From contig NZ_JAKSXW010000143.1 in assembly GCF_022829405.1 (NCBI RefSeq), positions 124,001 through 188,000 of the forward strand: a DNA stretch of 64,000 bases, written 5' to 3'. Source of the DNA: Methylobacterium sp. J-076 (GTDB lineage Bacteria; Pseudomonadota; Alphaproteobacteria; Rhizobiales; Beijerinckiaceae). The notes under the pieces were generated by a model. It was not told where the DNA came from and made no database searches. It worked only from the letters and a program-made list of their open reading frames with translations. Of this stretch, positions 28,399-36,869 are shown one piece after another (the first letter of the stretch is position 1; the number at the start of each line of letters is the position of its first letter). The position numbers and the translations under genes were made by a program.

Positions 28399-28677
28399 TC
28401 ACGCGGCTTCCGCCGGGGTGCGGGCGCGCATCGCCAGGGCGTGCAGGCCCCGGGCGAAGGCGGGGTCGAGGAGCCCGTTCACGAGGCGGTGGCGCTCCAC
28501 CCGGCTCTTTCCGTCGAAAGCCGCCGATACGATATCGAGGCGGTAATGGGTTTCACCCCCCGGCCGCGCCCCGGAATGGCCGGCATGGAGGTGCGATTCA
28601 TCGATCACGTCGAGCTGCGTCGGCGCCAGTTCGGCGCGCAGCCGCATCTCGATCCAGTCCCGTAGCGTCTCTGCCAT
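28399..28677 (-). CDS. bolA: BolA-family protein
   Basis: The product has 92 aa. BolA proteins work with monothiol glutaredoxins in iron-sulfur handling and regulation. The fold signature is LRAELAPTQLDVIDESHLHAGHSGAR...THYRLDIVS, followed by RVERHRLVNGLLDPAFARGLHALAMRARTP, with the conserved histidine-containing RHRLVN helix. I chose the ATG at 28677 (MAETLRDWI); a start at 28722 would run into the divergent promoter of the next gene. Position next to a J-domain gene and cobS is common in this order. Confidence 0.92.
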   Translation of the reverse strand: MAETLRDWIEMRLRAELAPTQLDVIDESHLHAGHSGARPGGETHYRLDIVSAAFDGKSRVERHRLVNGLLDPAFARGLHALAMRARTPAEAA

Positions 28678-28780
28678 TGCGCGTCCCGCGTCGCTGGCGC
28701 CGTCAAGTCCGATCCCGCGCATGCGTCATCAGGCCCGGCGCACTTGTGTTGGCGATACTCCCCCTCATAATCGGCCCGTC

Positions 28781-29404
28781 ATGGATCTCAACTCGCGCCT
28801 GTTCGACAGCATCCGCATCAAGCCGTCCTGCGACGAGCCGAAGGCCGCTGCCGAGGCCTCGTGCGAGAGTCCGGGCTGCACGAATCCGGGCCTCTACCGG
28901 GCGCCGAAGGGCCGCAGGGCGGAGGGCCAGTACTGGCGCTTCTGCATGGACCACGTGCGGGCCTACAACGCCTCGTACAACTACTTCGACGGGATGAACG
29001 ACGCCGCCGTCCAGGCCTACCAGAAGGACGCGCTGATCGGGCACCGGCCGACCTGGGCCATGGGCGTGAACCGCACCGGCCCCGCCAAGCCCGAGGAGGA
29101 GGCGGCCCGGGACTGGGCCTATGTCGATCCCCTCGGCATCCTCCGGGCCAACGGCGTGGGCGACAAGGCGCGCCGCGCCCGGCAGGAAGAGCCCGAGCGG
29201 CCCCAGCGCACGGCCGCCGTGCGCAAGGCCCTCGACGTCCTCGGCCTCGACGAGTCGGCGGACACGGCCGGCATCAAGGCGCAGTACAAGACCCTGGTGA
29301 AGCGCTTCCACCCGGATGCCAACGGCGGCGACCGGTCCTTCGAGGAGCGCCTGCGCGACATCATCCGCGCCCACGACGTCCTGCGCGCCGCCGGGCTCTG
29401 CTGA
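28781..29404 (+). CDS. J-domain protein with N-terminal cysteine cluster
   Basis: The product has 207 aa. The C-terminal 65 residues form a J domain with the HPD tripeptide in LVKRFHPDANGGD, so the protein should stimulate a DnaK ATPase. The N-terminal part has a possible zinc site, CESPGC...FCMDH, followed by YNASYNYFDGMNDAAVQAYQ. I chose the ATG at 28781 (MDLNSRLFDSIRI). The gene is divergent from bolA and lies 191 bases before cobS. The conserved placement suggests a chaperone for the cobalt chelatase or for Fe-S metabolism, but this is not proven by the sequence. Confidence 0.9.
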   Translation: MDLNSRLFDSIRIKPSCDEPKAAAEASCESPGCTNPGLYRAPKGRRAEGQYWRFCMDHVRAYNASYNYFDGMNDAAVQAYQKDALIGHRPTWAMGVNRTGPAKPEEEAARDWAYVDPLGILRANGVGDKARRARQEEPERPQRTAAVRKALDVLGLDESADTAGIKAQYKTLVKRFHPDANGGDRSFEERLRDIIRAHDVLRAAGLC

Positions 29405-29595
29405 CCGGCCGGCACGAAGGATGCACGGCCCCGCTCGAAGCGGAGGCCGGTGGGCTCTATATGCAGGGTGTCGTTCCCGCGGTAGCGAGTCCCCTCGCTG
29501 CCGTCTAAGGTTCCGCGGCTCGCGGACACCGCTCCCGATACGTCTCCCGCGCGGACGCGGCCGCCCAGGCCACCCCGCGCCCCAAGAGGTCCCGA

Positions 29596-30579
29596 ATGCT
29601 CTCTGACGATACGCCCGCCCGGCTCCCCGACCGCACCGTCTCCGTCCGCGACGTCTTCGGCATCGACCTCGACCTCAAGGTCCCGGCCTTCACCGCGGTT
29701 GAGGAGCACGTGCCCGACCTCGACCCGGACTACATCTTCGACCGGGAGACCACCCTCGCCATCCTCGCCGGCTTCGCGCGCAACCGCCGCGTGATGGTCA
29801 CCGGCTATCACGGCACCGGCAAGTCGACCCATATCGAGCAGGTGGCGGCACGGCTGAACTGGCCCTGCATCCGCATCAACCTCGACAGCCACGTCTCGCG
29901 CATCGACCTCGTCGGCAAGGACGCGATCGTGCTGCAGGACGGCAAGCAGGTCACCGCCTTCCAGGACGGCATCCTGCCCTGGGCGCTGCAGAACAACGTC
30001 GCCCTCGTGTTCGACGAGTACGATGCCGGCCGCCCGGACGTGATGTTCGTGATCCAGCGGGTGCTGGAGGTCTCGGGCCGCCTGACGCTGCTCGACCAGA
30101 AGCGGGTGATCCGCCCCCACCCGGCCTTCCGCCTGTTCGCCACCGCCAACACGGTGGGCCTCGGCGACACGTCGGGCCTCTATCACGGCACGCAGCAGAT
30201 CAACCAGGGCCAGATGGACCGCTGGTCCATCGTCACCACCCTGAACTACCTGCCCCACGACCGGGAGGTCGACATCGTCCTGTCCAAGGCGCCCCACTAC
30301 AAGGGCGACAGCGGGCGCGACATCGTCAACCGCATGGTCCGCGTGGCGGACCTGACCCGCAACGCCTTCATGAACGGCGACCTCTCCACCGTCATGAGCC
30401 CGCGCACCGTCATCACCTGGGCCGAGAACGCCGACATCTTCCGCGACATCGGCTTCGCCTTCCGGGTGACGTTCCTCAACAAGTGCGACGAGCTGGAGCG
30501 GTCCCTGGTGGCCGAGTTCTATCAGCGCGCCTTCGGCAAGGAGCTGCCCGAGAGCGCGATGAACGTCGCCCTGAGCTAA
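29596..30579 (+). CDS. cobS: Aerobic cobaltochelatase subunit CobS
   Basis: The product has 327 aa. CobS is the AAA+ ATPase subunit that, with CobT and CobN, inserts cobalt into hydrogenobyrinic acid a,c-diamide in the aerobic vitamin B12 pathway. Walker A is VTGYHGTGKSTHIEQ (near residue 70) and Walker B is LVFDEYDAGRPD (near 138). The FRLFATANTVGLGD sensor segment and the SPRTVITWAEN segment are family hallmarks. The cobT gene follows after an inserted DUF29 gene, and cobN is not in this window. Confidence 0.96.
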   Translation: MLSDDTPARLPDRTVSVRDVFGIDLDLKVPAFTAVEEHVPDLDPDYIFDRETTLAILAGFARNRRVMVTGYHGTGKSTHIEQVAARLNWPCIRINLDSHVSRIDLVGKDAIVLQDGKQVTAFQDGILPWALQNNVALVFDEYDAGRPDVMFVIQRVLEVSGRLTLLDQKRVIRPHPAFRLFATANTVGLGDTSGLYHGTQQINQGQMDRWSIVTTLNYLPHDREVDIVLSKAPHYKGDSGRDIVNRMVRVADLTRNAFMNGDLSTVMSPRTVITWAENADIFRDIGFAFRVTFLNKCDELERSLVAEFYQRAFGKELPESAMNVALS

Positions 30580-30583
30580 ACCC

Positions 30584-31096
30584 ATGGAGGAGACCGTGGC
30601 GCGTCCTGTCCCGAGCCGGGAGCCGCAAAGCCCCGGCTACGCGCCCTCGCGCGCGGCGGCGACGCGCCACGAGGCCGATGTGTACACCTGGGTTCAGGAG
30701 CAGGTCGCCCTCCTTCGCGCCGGCCACGTCGACGCGCTGGACCTCGAGAATATCGCCGAGGAACTGAACGACGTGGGTCTGAGTGAGTATTACAGGCTCC
30801 AAAGCGCGATCGAGATCGTGCTGCTCCATATGCTGAAATGGGACCACCAGCCCGAGCGTCGGACGAGAAGTTGGGCGCTCAGCATTGCGGAGCATCGTGA
30901 GCGGGCTCGGATCCAGCAGCGTAAGAGCCCTGGCCTCAAATCGAGTCTGAGCGAGGTGCGGAAAGACGCGTACCGCCTCGCCCGCCTCGGGGCTGCGCGC
31001 CAGATGCGGCGTCCGGTCAAGTCCTTGCCCGACGAGTGCCCCTACACCTGGGACGACATCCTGACCCGTCCCTTCGACTTCGACGCCGATCGGTAG
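30584..31096 (+). CDS. DUF29-family protein inserted between cobS and cobT
   Basis: The product has 170 aa. The core DVYTWVQEQVALLRAG, LDLENIAEELNDVGLSEYYRLQSAIEIVLLHMLKW and WALSIAEHRERARIQQR match DUF29, a family of helical proteins without a known role that is common in cyanobacteria and alphaproteobacteria. It starts four bases after cobS and ends five bases before cobT, so it is co-transcribed. Its third-position GC bias is weaker than that of its neighbours, which suggests later acquisition. There is no sign of a cobalamin function. Confidence 0.85.
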   Translation: MEETVARPVPSREPQSPGYAPSRAAATRHEADVYTWVQEQVALLRAGHVDALDLENIAEELNDVGLSEYYRLQSAIEIVLLHMLKWDHQPERRTRSWALSIAEHRERARIQQRKSPGLKSSLSEVRKDAYRLARLGAARQMRRPVKSLPDECPYTWDDILTRPFDFDADR

Positions 31097-31101
31097 CCCG
31101 C

Positions 31102-33006
31102 ATGTCCCTGTCCAACCGCAAGCCCGGCGAGCGGCGCGAGCCCGTGGCGGAGCCCCTCAAGCGCTCCGTGGCGGGGTGCCTGCGTGCCATCGCCCGCAAG
31201 GCCGAGATCGAGGTCACCTACGCCACCGACCGGCCCGCGCTGACCGGCGACAAGGCCCGCCTGCCCGAGCCGCCGCGGAAGATGACGCCCGGCGACGTGG
31301 CGATCCTGCGCGGCAACGCCGACGCCATGGCCCTGCGCCTCGGTTGCCACGACGTGACCCTCCACCGCCGCTTCGCACCGGAGAACGCCCCGGCGCGGGC
31401 GGTCTACGATGCCGTGGAGCAGGCGCGGGTGGAGGCCATCGGCTCCCGGAGGATGTCCGGCGTGGCCAGCAACATCTCGGCGATGCTGGAAGACCGCTAC
31501 CACCGGGGCGGGAAGTACGAGACGATCACCGACCGGGCCGACGCCCCTCTGGAGGACGCCGTCGCCCTGATGGTGCGCGAGCGCCTGACCGGGCAGGCCC
31601 CGCCCCAGGCGGCGATGAAGATCGTCGATCTGTGGCGCGCGCATGTCGAGGCCAAGGCCGGGCCGAACCTCGACGGGCTCATCGGCTCCCTCGAGGACCA
31701 GCGCGCCTTCGCCCGCTTGATCCGCGACCTCCTCACCTCCCTCGACATGTCGGACGAGACGCCCTTCGACCCGGAGGACGATGAGAACGACGACGAGAAC
31801 GACGCCCAGGATGACGAGCAGAACCCCAGCGAGGGCGATGCCGAGGAGAAGTCGCAGGGCGAGCGCGCCGAGATCAAGACCTCCGAGGAGGCCTCCGACG
31901 ACATCGAGGAGGGCGCGCAGGAGCAGGCGGACGCCCCCTCCGGCGAGCTGCCCGACGAGGCCGAGGATGCCGAATCGGACGAGGCGGCCGAGGGCTCCCG
32001 CCCGCCGCCCCGTCAGGCGAACGAGGCCCACGGGCCCGAATACAAGGTCTTCAGCCCGAAATTCGATGAGGTGATCTACGCCGAGGAGCTGTGCGACGCG
32101 GACGAACTCGCCCGCCTGCGCAGCTACCTCGACAAGCAGCTCTCCCATCTGCAGGGCGTCGTCGGGCGGCTGGCCAACCGGCTCCAGCGCCGGCTGCTCG
32201 CCCAGCAGAACCGCGCCTGGGACTTCGACCTCGAAGAGGGCCAGCTCGACCCCGCCCGCCTCGTGCGGGTGGTGACGGATCCGTTCCAGCCTCTCTCCTT
32301 CAAGCAGGAGAAGGACACGAACTTCCGCGACACCGTGGTGACGCTGCTCCTCGACAATTCCGGGTCGATGCGCGGGCGGCCGATCACCGTGGCGGCGACC
32401 TGCGCCGACATCCTGGCGCGGACGCTGGAGCGCTGCGGCGTGAAGGTGGAGATTCTCGGCTTCACCACCCGCGCCTGGAAGGGCGGACAGAGCCGCGAAT
32501 CGTGGCTTGCGGCCGGCAAGCCGCCGTCACCCGGCCGGCTGAACGACCTTCGCCACATCGTCTACAAGGCGGCGGACGCCCCCTGGCGCCGGGCGCGCAA
32601 GAACCTCGGGCTGATGATGCGCGAGGGCCTGCTGAAGGAGAACATCGACGGCGAAGCCCTCGATTGGGCCCATCAGCGCCTGCTCGGCCGCCCCGAGCAG
32701 CGCAAGATCCTGATGGTCATCTCGGACGGTGCCCCGGTGGATGATTCGACCCTCTCGGTCAACGCCGGCAATTATCTGGAGCGGCACCTGCGCTGGATGA
32801 TCGAGGACATCGAGACCCGCTCTCCGGTGGAGCTGCTGGCCATCGGCATCGGCCACGACGTGACGCGCTACTACCGCCGGGCGGTGACGATCATCGACGC
32901 CGAGGAGCTCGGCGGCGCCATGACCGAGAAGCTGGCGGAGCTGTTCGAGGAGGACGGTTCCCCCGTCCCCCTCCGCCAGCCCAAGCGCGTCGGCGGCCGG
33001 CGCTGA
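31102..33006 (+). CDS. cobT: Aerobic cobaltochelatase subunit CobT
   Basis: The product has 634 aa. CobT forms the oligomeric chaperone-like module with CobS in the ATP-dependent cobalt chelatase. The N-terminal third is helical (RSVAGCLRAIARKAEIEVTYATDRP). Residues about 215-320 form a very acidic low-complexity linker. The C-terminal von Willebrand A domain has the metal-binding MIDAS LLLDNSGSMRGRP near residue 420 and ISDGAPVDDSTLS later. The ATG at 31102 is taken because the frame upstream overlaps the DUF29 gene. Confidence 0.96.
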   Translation: MSLSNRKPGERREPVAEPLKRSVAGCLRAIARKAEIEVTYATDRPALTGDKARLPEPPRKMTPGDVAILRGNADAMALRLGCHDVTLHRRFAPENAPARAVYDAVEQARVEAIGSRRMSGVASNISAMLEDRYHRGGKYETITDRADAPLEDAVALMVRERLTGQAPPQAAMKIVDLWRAHVEAKAGPNLDGLIGSLEDQRAFARLIRDLLTSLDMSDETPFDPEDDENDDENDAQDDEQNPSEGDAEEKSQGERAEIKTSEEASDDIEEGAQEQADAPSGELPDEAEDAESDEAAEGSRPPPRQANEAHGPEYKVFSPKFDEVIYAEELCDADELARLRSYLDKQLSHLQGVVGRLANRLQRRLLAQQNRAWDFDLEEGQLDPARLVRVVTDPFQPLSFKQEKDTNFRDTVVTLLLDNSGSMRGRPITVAATCADILARTLERCGVKVEILGFTTRAWKGGQSRESWLAAGKPPSPGRLNDLRHIVYKAADAPWRRARKNLGLMMREGLLKENIDGEALDWAHQRLLGRPEQRKILMVISDGAPVDDSTLSVNAGNYLERHLRWMIEDIETRSPVELLAIGIGHDVTRYYRRAVTIIDAEELGGAMTEKLAELFEEDGSPVPLRQPKRVGGRR

Positions 33007-33138
33007 GGAGCCCGCGGCTCCCGCCGGGGCGGTCCGCTGAGGCGTCGTGGGCCGAAGCGGCGATCGGTCGGGCGGGAGGGCGATGCGGCGAATGCCGTGG
33101 GTTCGTCCGCCGCCCTGGCGCAGAGTCCGGCGGGCCCG

Positions 33139-33681
33139 TCACCGTCTGAGCAGATCGGCCTCCAGCCGTTCGAGCGTCCGGCCGAACACCGCCGGATCGT
33201 CGAGGGCCCGGCTGAGGAGCAGCGCCCCCTGGATCGCCAGGACGGCGTGCTCCGCCCGCTCGTCCGCCTCCGCCCGGCCGATCCGCCGGAGGGCACCGGC
33301 CAGGGCGTCGCGCCAGGCGGTGAAGTAGTTGGCGATCCGCCCGGCGAAGCGGTCGCGGGTCCCGTCGAGGGCGAAGGCGGCGATTAGGCAGATCCGCCGC
33401 CCCGAGCGAAAATACGCGTCCGTCTCCCGCAGCATCCGCCGGATCGCCGCCTCGCCGTCCGGGTCGTCCCGGAGGGGTGCGAAGACCGCGCGGGCGAACC
33501 AGCCGTCGATCCCGGCGAGGACGGCCTCCGCCATGTCCTCCTTCCCGCCGGGAAAGAGGTGGTACAGGCTCCCCTTGCCGAGCCCCGTGCGCGCGGTGAT
33601 CGCCGAAAGGCTCGCCCCCTCGAAGCCGAGTTCGCGGAACACCTCCGCGATGGCCGCGACGGCATCCGCCCGCTCCGTCAC
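33139..33681 (-). CDS. TetR-family transcriptional repressor
   Basis: The product has 180 aa. The N-terminal helix-turn-helix is in AEVFRELGFEGASLSAITARTGLGKGSLYHLFPGGKEDM (residues 10-50), typical of TetR proteins, and the rest is the helical ligand-binding and dimer domain. The start is a GTG at 33681, 37 bases after the stop of the NTF2-like gene, so the two are one operon. A perfect 18-base palindrome before the first gene is the likely operator, giving autoregulation. The ligand is unknown. Confidence 0.9.
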   Translation of the reverse strand: MTERADAVAAIAEVFRELGFEGASLSAITARTGLGKGSLYHLFPGGKEDMAEAVLAGIDGWFARAVFAPLRDDPDGEAAIRRMLRETDAYFRSGRRICLIAAFALDGTRDRFAGRIANYFTAWRDALAGALRRIGRAEADERAEHAVLAIQGALLLSRALDDPAVFGRTLERLEADLLRR

Positions 33682-33718
33682 GACGCGCCTCGCCGAATCG
33701 GAGCGTCCAGGCCCTCGC

Positions 33719-34192
33719 TCACAGGCCCAGATCGGTCAGGCCGGGATGGTCGGCGGGGCGCGGACCGGAGCGGTCCCAATGGAAGAGGCGCTCGCCCGCG
33801 GCGATGGGCAGGTCGTTGATGCTGGCATGGCGGACCCGCATCAGACCGTGGCCGTCGAACTCCCAGTTCTCGTTGCCGTAGGCCCGGAACCACGCCCCGG
33901 AGGCGTCGTGGTACTCGTAGGCGAACCGCACGGCGATGCGCGCGTCGTGGAACGCCCAGAGTTCCTTGATCAGCCGATAGTCCCGCTCCGCCTGCCACTT
34001 GCGGGTGAGGAAGGCGACGATCGCCTCACGGCCGGAGAAGATCTCCGACCGGTTCCGCCAGCGGCTGTCCTCGGTATAGGCGAGGGAGACCTTCGCGGGG
34101 TCGACGCCGTTCCATCCGTCCTCCGCGGCGCGGACCTTCCGCATGGCGGTCTCGGCGGTGAAGGGCGGCAGCGGCGGACGATTCGCGGACAT
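33719..34192 (-). CDS. NTF2-like protein of the DUF1348 family
   Basis: The product has 157 aa. It has the SnoaL/NTF2-like cone fold of DUF1348, with WNGVDPAKVSLAYTEDSRWRNRSEIFSGREAIVAFLTRKW and RFAYEYHDASGAWFRAYGNENWEFD as signature blocks. I chose the ATG at 34192, which has AGGAG six bases upstream; the TTG at 34198 lies inside that leader. It is the first gene of a two-gene operon with a TetR repressor. It may be an enzyme or a binding protein for a small hydrophobic compound. Confidence 0.85.
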   Translation of the reverse strand: MSANRPPLPPFTAETAMRKVRAAEDGWNGVDPAKVSLAYTEDSRWRNRSEIFSGREAIVAFLTRKWQAERDYRLIKELWAFHDARIAVRFAYEYHDASGAWFRAYGNENWEFDGHGLMRVRHASINDLPIAAGERLFHWDRSGPRPADHPGLTDLGL

Positions 34193-34203
34193 GGGCAACT
34201 CCT

Positions 34204-34221
34204 TTGTACCGATCGGTACAA
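34204..34221. promoter_or_regulatory. Perfect palindromic TetR-type operator
   Basis: TTGTACCGATCGGTACAA is a perfect 18-base palindrome directly upstream of the AGGAG ribosome-binding site of the NTF2-like/TetR operon. Its form matches known operators of TetR-family repressors. Binding by the TetR protein encoded two genes downstream is inferred. Confidence 0.75.
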
Positions 34222-34297
34222 CGAGGCCCGGGCACGGTCAACGCATCGTCCCGGTCAGCCGCGACCGGGGGCGGAGCCGGAGTGCGGACAAGCGAAA

Positions 34298-34326
34298 GCG
34301 ACCGGGGCCCAAGGGCCGCCGGTCGC
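34298..34326 (-). terminator. Terminator after rpmB
   Basis: On the minus strand GCGACCGGCGGCCC pairs with GGGCCCCGGTCGC with a short TT loop and is followed by TTTCGCTT. It lies 26 bases past the rpmB stop and before the TetR/NTF2 promoter, so it separates the two transcription units. Confidence 0.7.
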
Positions 34327-34351
34327 TGTCACACCGAACTGGAGAAGGGGT

Positions 34352-34657
34352 TCAGGCCGCGGCCGGAACCTCGACCTCGGCGAGCTTCTTGTGCAGCTCG
34401 CGCTTCAGGAGGCGGGCCGTCTGCGACAGATCGCTCTCCGGCGCCTTCGTGAGGAAGGCGTCGAGCCCGCCACGGTGCTCGACCGTGCGCAGGGCGTGGG
34501 CGGTGATGCGCAGACGCACGCGCTTGCCGAGGGCATCGGACTGAAGCGTGACGTTGCACAGGTTCGGCAGGAACCGGCACTTGGTCTTGCGGTTCGAGTG
34601 GCTCACGAGGTGGCCGACCTGAACGGCCTTGCCGGTGAGTTCGCAGCGGCGCGCCAT
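34352..34657 (-). CDS. rpmB: 50S ribosomal protein L28
   Basis: The product has 101 aa. L28 is a component of the large ribosomal subunit. The start MARRCELTGKAVQVGHLVSHSNRKTKCRFLPN is characteristic, with RVRLRITAHALRTVEHRGGLDAFL following. The length fits alphaproteobacterial L28, which has a longer C-terminus than the E. coli protein. No rpmG is adjacent. It is transcribed alone and divergently from the DUF3108 gene. Confidence 0.97.
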   Translation of the reverse strand: MARRCELTGKAVQVGHLVSHSNRKTKCRFLPNLCNVTLQSDALGKRVRLRITAHALRTVEHRGGLDAFLTKAPESDLSQTARLLKRELHKKLAEVEVPAAA

Positions 34658-34915
34658 AACTTAAACTATCCCGTTCCGTTCCGCCGCGGGCCAGATCGCA
34701 GCCTGCGCAAACCTTCGCGCCGCGGGCTGCGCCCGTGCGTCAAACCAGGTCCTGCGGAGTCCTGTTGAAGGCGGGGGCTATAGGCGACGCAGTGCCGCCC
34801 CGTCAAGGCTCTGGTGACGATGCCGTGCCCGAACCCTCTGTTAACCATGGCGTGGGGATAACCGGGTTCCACCCCGCCCGGCCCGACCGGGTGGCCTCAG
34901 GATTCGAGCCGGACC

Positions 34916-35812
34916 ATGCGTATCACGATCCCGGTCAAGGCCGTGCTGGCGGCGGGCATCGCCGCGGTGCTCGGCATCGCGCCCCCCGCGGCGGAGGCCC
35001 GTCCGCGGCCCGCCAAGGCGGCCCCGGCCTCGCTCTCGGTCGATTACGCCATCGCGCTCGCCGGCCTGCGGATCGGCACGGCCCGCCTCGCCGGCTCGTT
35101 CGAGCGCGACGCGTACCGCATGGATGTGTCGGCGACGCTCACCGGCCTCGTGGGGGCGATCACCGGCGGCCAGGGCTCGGCCCGCGCCACGGGGACGGTC
35201 GGCGCCGGCCCGCTGCCGAACGCCTTCTCCATCGCCACCCGCACGGCGAGCTCCGGCATCGCCGTGCGCATGGCCCTGGCCCACGGCAACGTGGTCCAAA
35301 CCGAGATCACCCCGCCCCTCGTCGACATGCAGGACCGGGTCCCCGTGACCGCCGCCGACAAGCGCGGCATCGTCGATCCGGCGAGCGCCCTGGTCATGCC
35401 GGCCCGGGCGGGGGCGGCCCTCACCGATCCGGCCAACTGCGACCGGACGCTGCCCCTGTTCGACGGGGCGACGCGCTTCAACGTGGTGCTCAGCTATGCC
35501 GAGACCCGGGAGGTGCAGAAGCCGGGCTATGCCGGCCCGGTCCTCGTCTGCAGCGCCCGGTACCACGCGGTGGCCGGGCACCGGCCCGACCGGCCGGGGG
35601 TGAAGTTCATGGAGGACAACCGGGAGATTTCCGTGTGGCTCGCCCCGGTCGAGGGCACGCGGCTGCTCGTGCCCCTGCGGATCTCCGTCCTCACCGAGAT
35701 CGGCACCAACATCATCGAGGCGACCCGCTGGACCCGCTCGGGCGAGGCCGAGACGGCGGACAAGGCCGCCGGGGAGCCGTCCCTCGCTCAGGCCAGCCTG
35801 CCCGGCCAGTAG
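34916..35812 (+). CDS. Exported DUF3108 protein
   Basis: The product has 298 aa. A signal peptide with a short hydrophobic core (VKAVLAAGIAAVLGIAPPAAEA) is followed by a DUF3108 domain (LSVDYAIALAGLRIGTARLAGSFERDAYRMDVSATLTGL ... RYHAVAGHRP ... ISVWLAPVEGTRLLVPLRISVLTEIG). It is expected in the periplasm. The family is widespread in Rhizobiales next to rpmB and the SUV3-like helicase, as here. The role is unknown. Confidence 0.87.
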   Translation: MRITIPVKAVLAAGIAAVLGIAPPAAEARPRPAKAAPASLSVDYAIALAGLRIGTARLAGSFERDAYRMDVSATLTGLVGAITGGQGSARATGTVGAGPLPNAFSIATRTASSGIAVRMALAHGNVVQTEITPPLVDMQDRVPVTAADKRGIVDPASALVMPARAGAALTDPANCDRTLPLFDGATRFNVVLSYAETREVQKPGYAGPVLVCSARYHAVAGHRPDRPGVKFMEDNREISVWLAPVEGTRLLVPLRISVLTEIGTNIIEATRWTRSGEAETADKAAGEPSLAQASLPGQ

Positions 35813-35881
35813 GCGCTTCCCTTCGCCGCGGCGTCGCCCTATCCCCCCTCGCGGCGGCAGGGGCCGCCGGGGGGAGACGGC

Positions 35882-36172
35882 ATGGCCAAGGGTTACATCA
35901 TCGTCCGCATGACGGTCACGGACCCCGAGACGTACCGGGAGTACGCCGCGATGGCCTCCGAGGCGATGAAGCTCCACGGCTGCAAGCCGCTGGTCCGCGG
36001 CGGCCGCAGCGAGGCGCTGGAGGGCGAGGCCCGGCCGCGCAACGTCGTCCTCGAATTCGACTCCTACGAGGCGGCCAGGGCCTATTACTATTCCCCCGAG
36101 TACCAGGCGGCGGTCGAGAAGCGCCGGCCGGCGGGGATCGGCGAAGTGGTGCTGGTCGAGGGGGTGGACTGA
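35882..36172 (+). CDS. DUF1330 dimeric alpha-beta barrel protein
   Basis: The product has 96 aa. The sequence GYIIVRMTVTDPETYREYAAMA and VVLEFDSYEAARAYYYSPEYQAAVEKR is diagnostic of DUF1330, a small ferredoxin-like fold of the dimeric alpha-beta barrel superfamily. It is cytosolic. Purine-rich AGGGGCCGCCGGGGGGAG lies upstream. It sits between the DUF3108 gene and repeats and seems to be a single-gene unit. The function is not known. Confidence 0.88.
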   Translation: MAKGYIIVRMTVTDPETYREYAAMASEAMKLHGCKPLVRGGRSEALEGEARPRNVVLEFDSYEAARAYYYSPEYQAAVEKRRPAGIGEVVLVEGVD

Positions 36173-36180
36173 CGTCCGCC

Positions 36181-36280
36181 CGTCATTGCGAGCGGAGCGA
36201 AGCAATCCAGGCGGCACCGCCCTGCCCGGATGAGTCGCGCTCTGGATTGCGTCGGCTTCGCCTCGCGACGACGGGATCGG
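36181..36280. repeat. Dispersed palindromic element, opposed pair
   Basis: CGTCATTGCGAGCGGAGCGA followed by AGCAATCCAG is the same family as the 116-bp tandem units at 23172. A diverged reverse copy, with CTGGATTGCG and CGACGACGGG, follows after about 30 bases. The pair could fold into a hairpin in the gap after the DUF1330 gene. Confidence 0.7.
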
Positions 36281-36365
36281 CCGTTCTCTGGCCGCGACGG
36301 CCTCGTGCATCGATCCAGACGAAGGCGTTGGCCGTGCCTGGAAAAATTGATGCAAAAACAAGAAG

Positions 36366-36410
36366 CTAGGGCAGAGACGCATGAACGGAGTGAGTGCGTC
36401 ACTGCCCTAG
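36366..36410. repeat. Long stem-loop with 15-base arms
   Basis: CTAGGGCAGAGACGC and GCGTCACTGCCCTAG pair over 15 positions with a single A-A mismatch and a 15-base loop. There is no T-run, so it is not a standard terminator. It lies 64 bases before the next ATG. Confidence 0.75.
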
Positions 36411-36473
36411 GGGGCGAACGGAGGCCGTATGAGACCGCGGCCCATCCCCGGTGAGGCGAGGACGAAGCCAGCC

Positions 36474-36743
36474 ATGCGAATCACTGCCCTGCTCCCCCTG
36501 CTGCTCATCGCCGCCCCGGCGGTGGCGCAGCCGCTGACCACCGACTCCCCCTGCGGTGGGGATGCGTTCTCCTCCGCCCAGGTGATCGAGCACCGGCCGC
36601 CCCGGCACGGGCCGCTCACGGCGGTGCCGGACACCCTGTGCGCCGACGTCGCCCCCCAGCATCCGGGGGCGGATGTGCGCATCGACGCCTATCCCGTCAT
36701 CGTGCCGCAGGTTGGCAGGGGCGGGCGCAGAGACCCATATTAG
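36474..36743 (+). CDS. Small exported hypothetical protein
   Basis: The product has 89 aa. It begins MRITALLPLLLIAAPAVAQ, a clear signal peptide with an AVAQ cleavage site. The mature part has two cysteines (SPCGGD and TLCADV) that could form a disulfide. No family is recognised. Its TAG stop at 36741 is in the same reading frame as the large helicase that follows, and that frame has no ATG, GTG or TTG between this stop and the helicase Walker A region. Confidence 0.6.
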   Translation: MRITALLPLLLIAAPAVAQPLTTDSPCGGDAFSSAQVIEHRPPRHGPLTAVPDTLCADVAPQHPGADVRIDAYPVIVPQVGRGGRRDPY

Positions 36744-36869
36744 GCGGGACGGGAGACCTTCCCCAGGCCGACGGTCGCCCGACCGCAGGAACAGCCGATC
36801 ATCGACGCCCTGCTCCGCCCCACCCAGCGCTCCCTGCCCCGCGACGCCCGCGCCCGCGGTGTCACCGCG

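Larger units (their letters stand above)
36173..36473. other. 301-bp intergenic region with two repeat structures
   Basis: The region holds a copy of the dispersed CGTCATTGCGAGCGGAGCGA element (36181-36210), followed by a partial reverse copy (about 36240-36280), and then the long stem-loop at 36366-36410. No gene is seen; short frames here are repeat translations. Confidence 0.7.
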
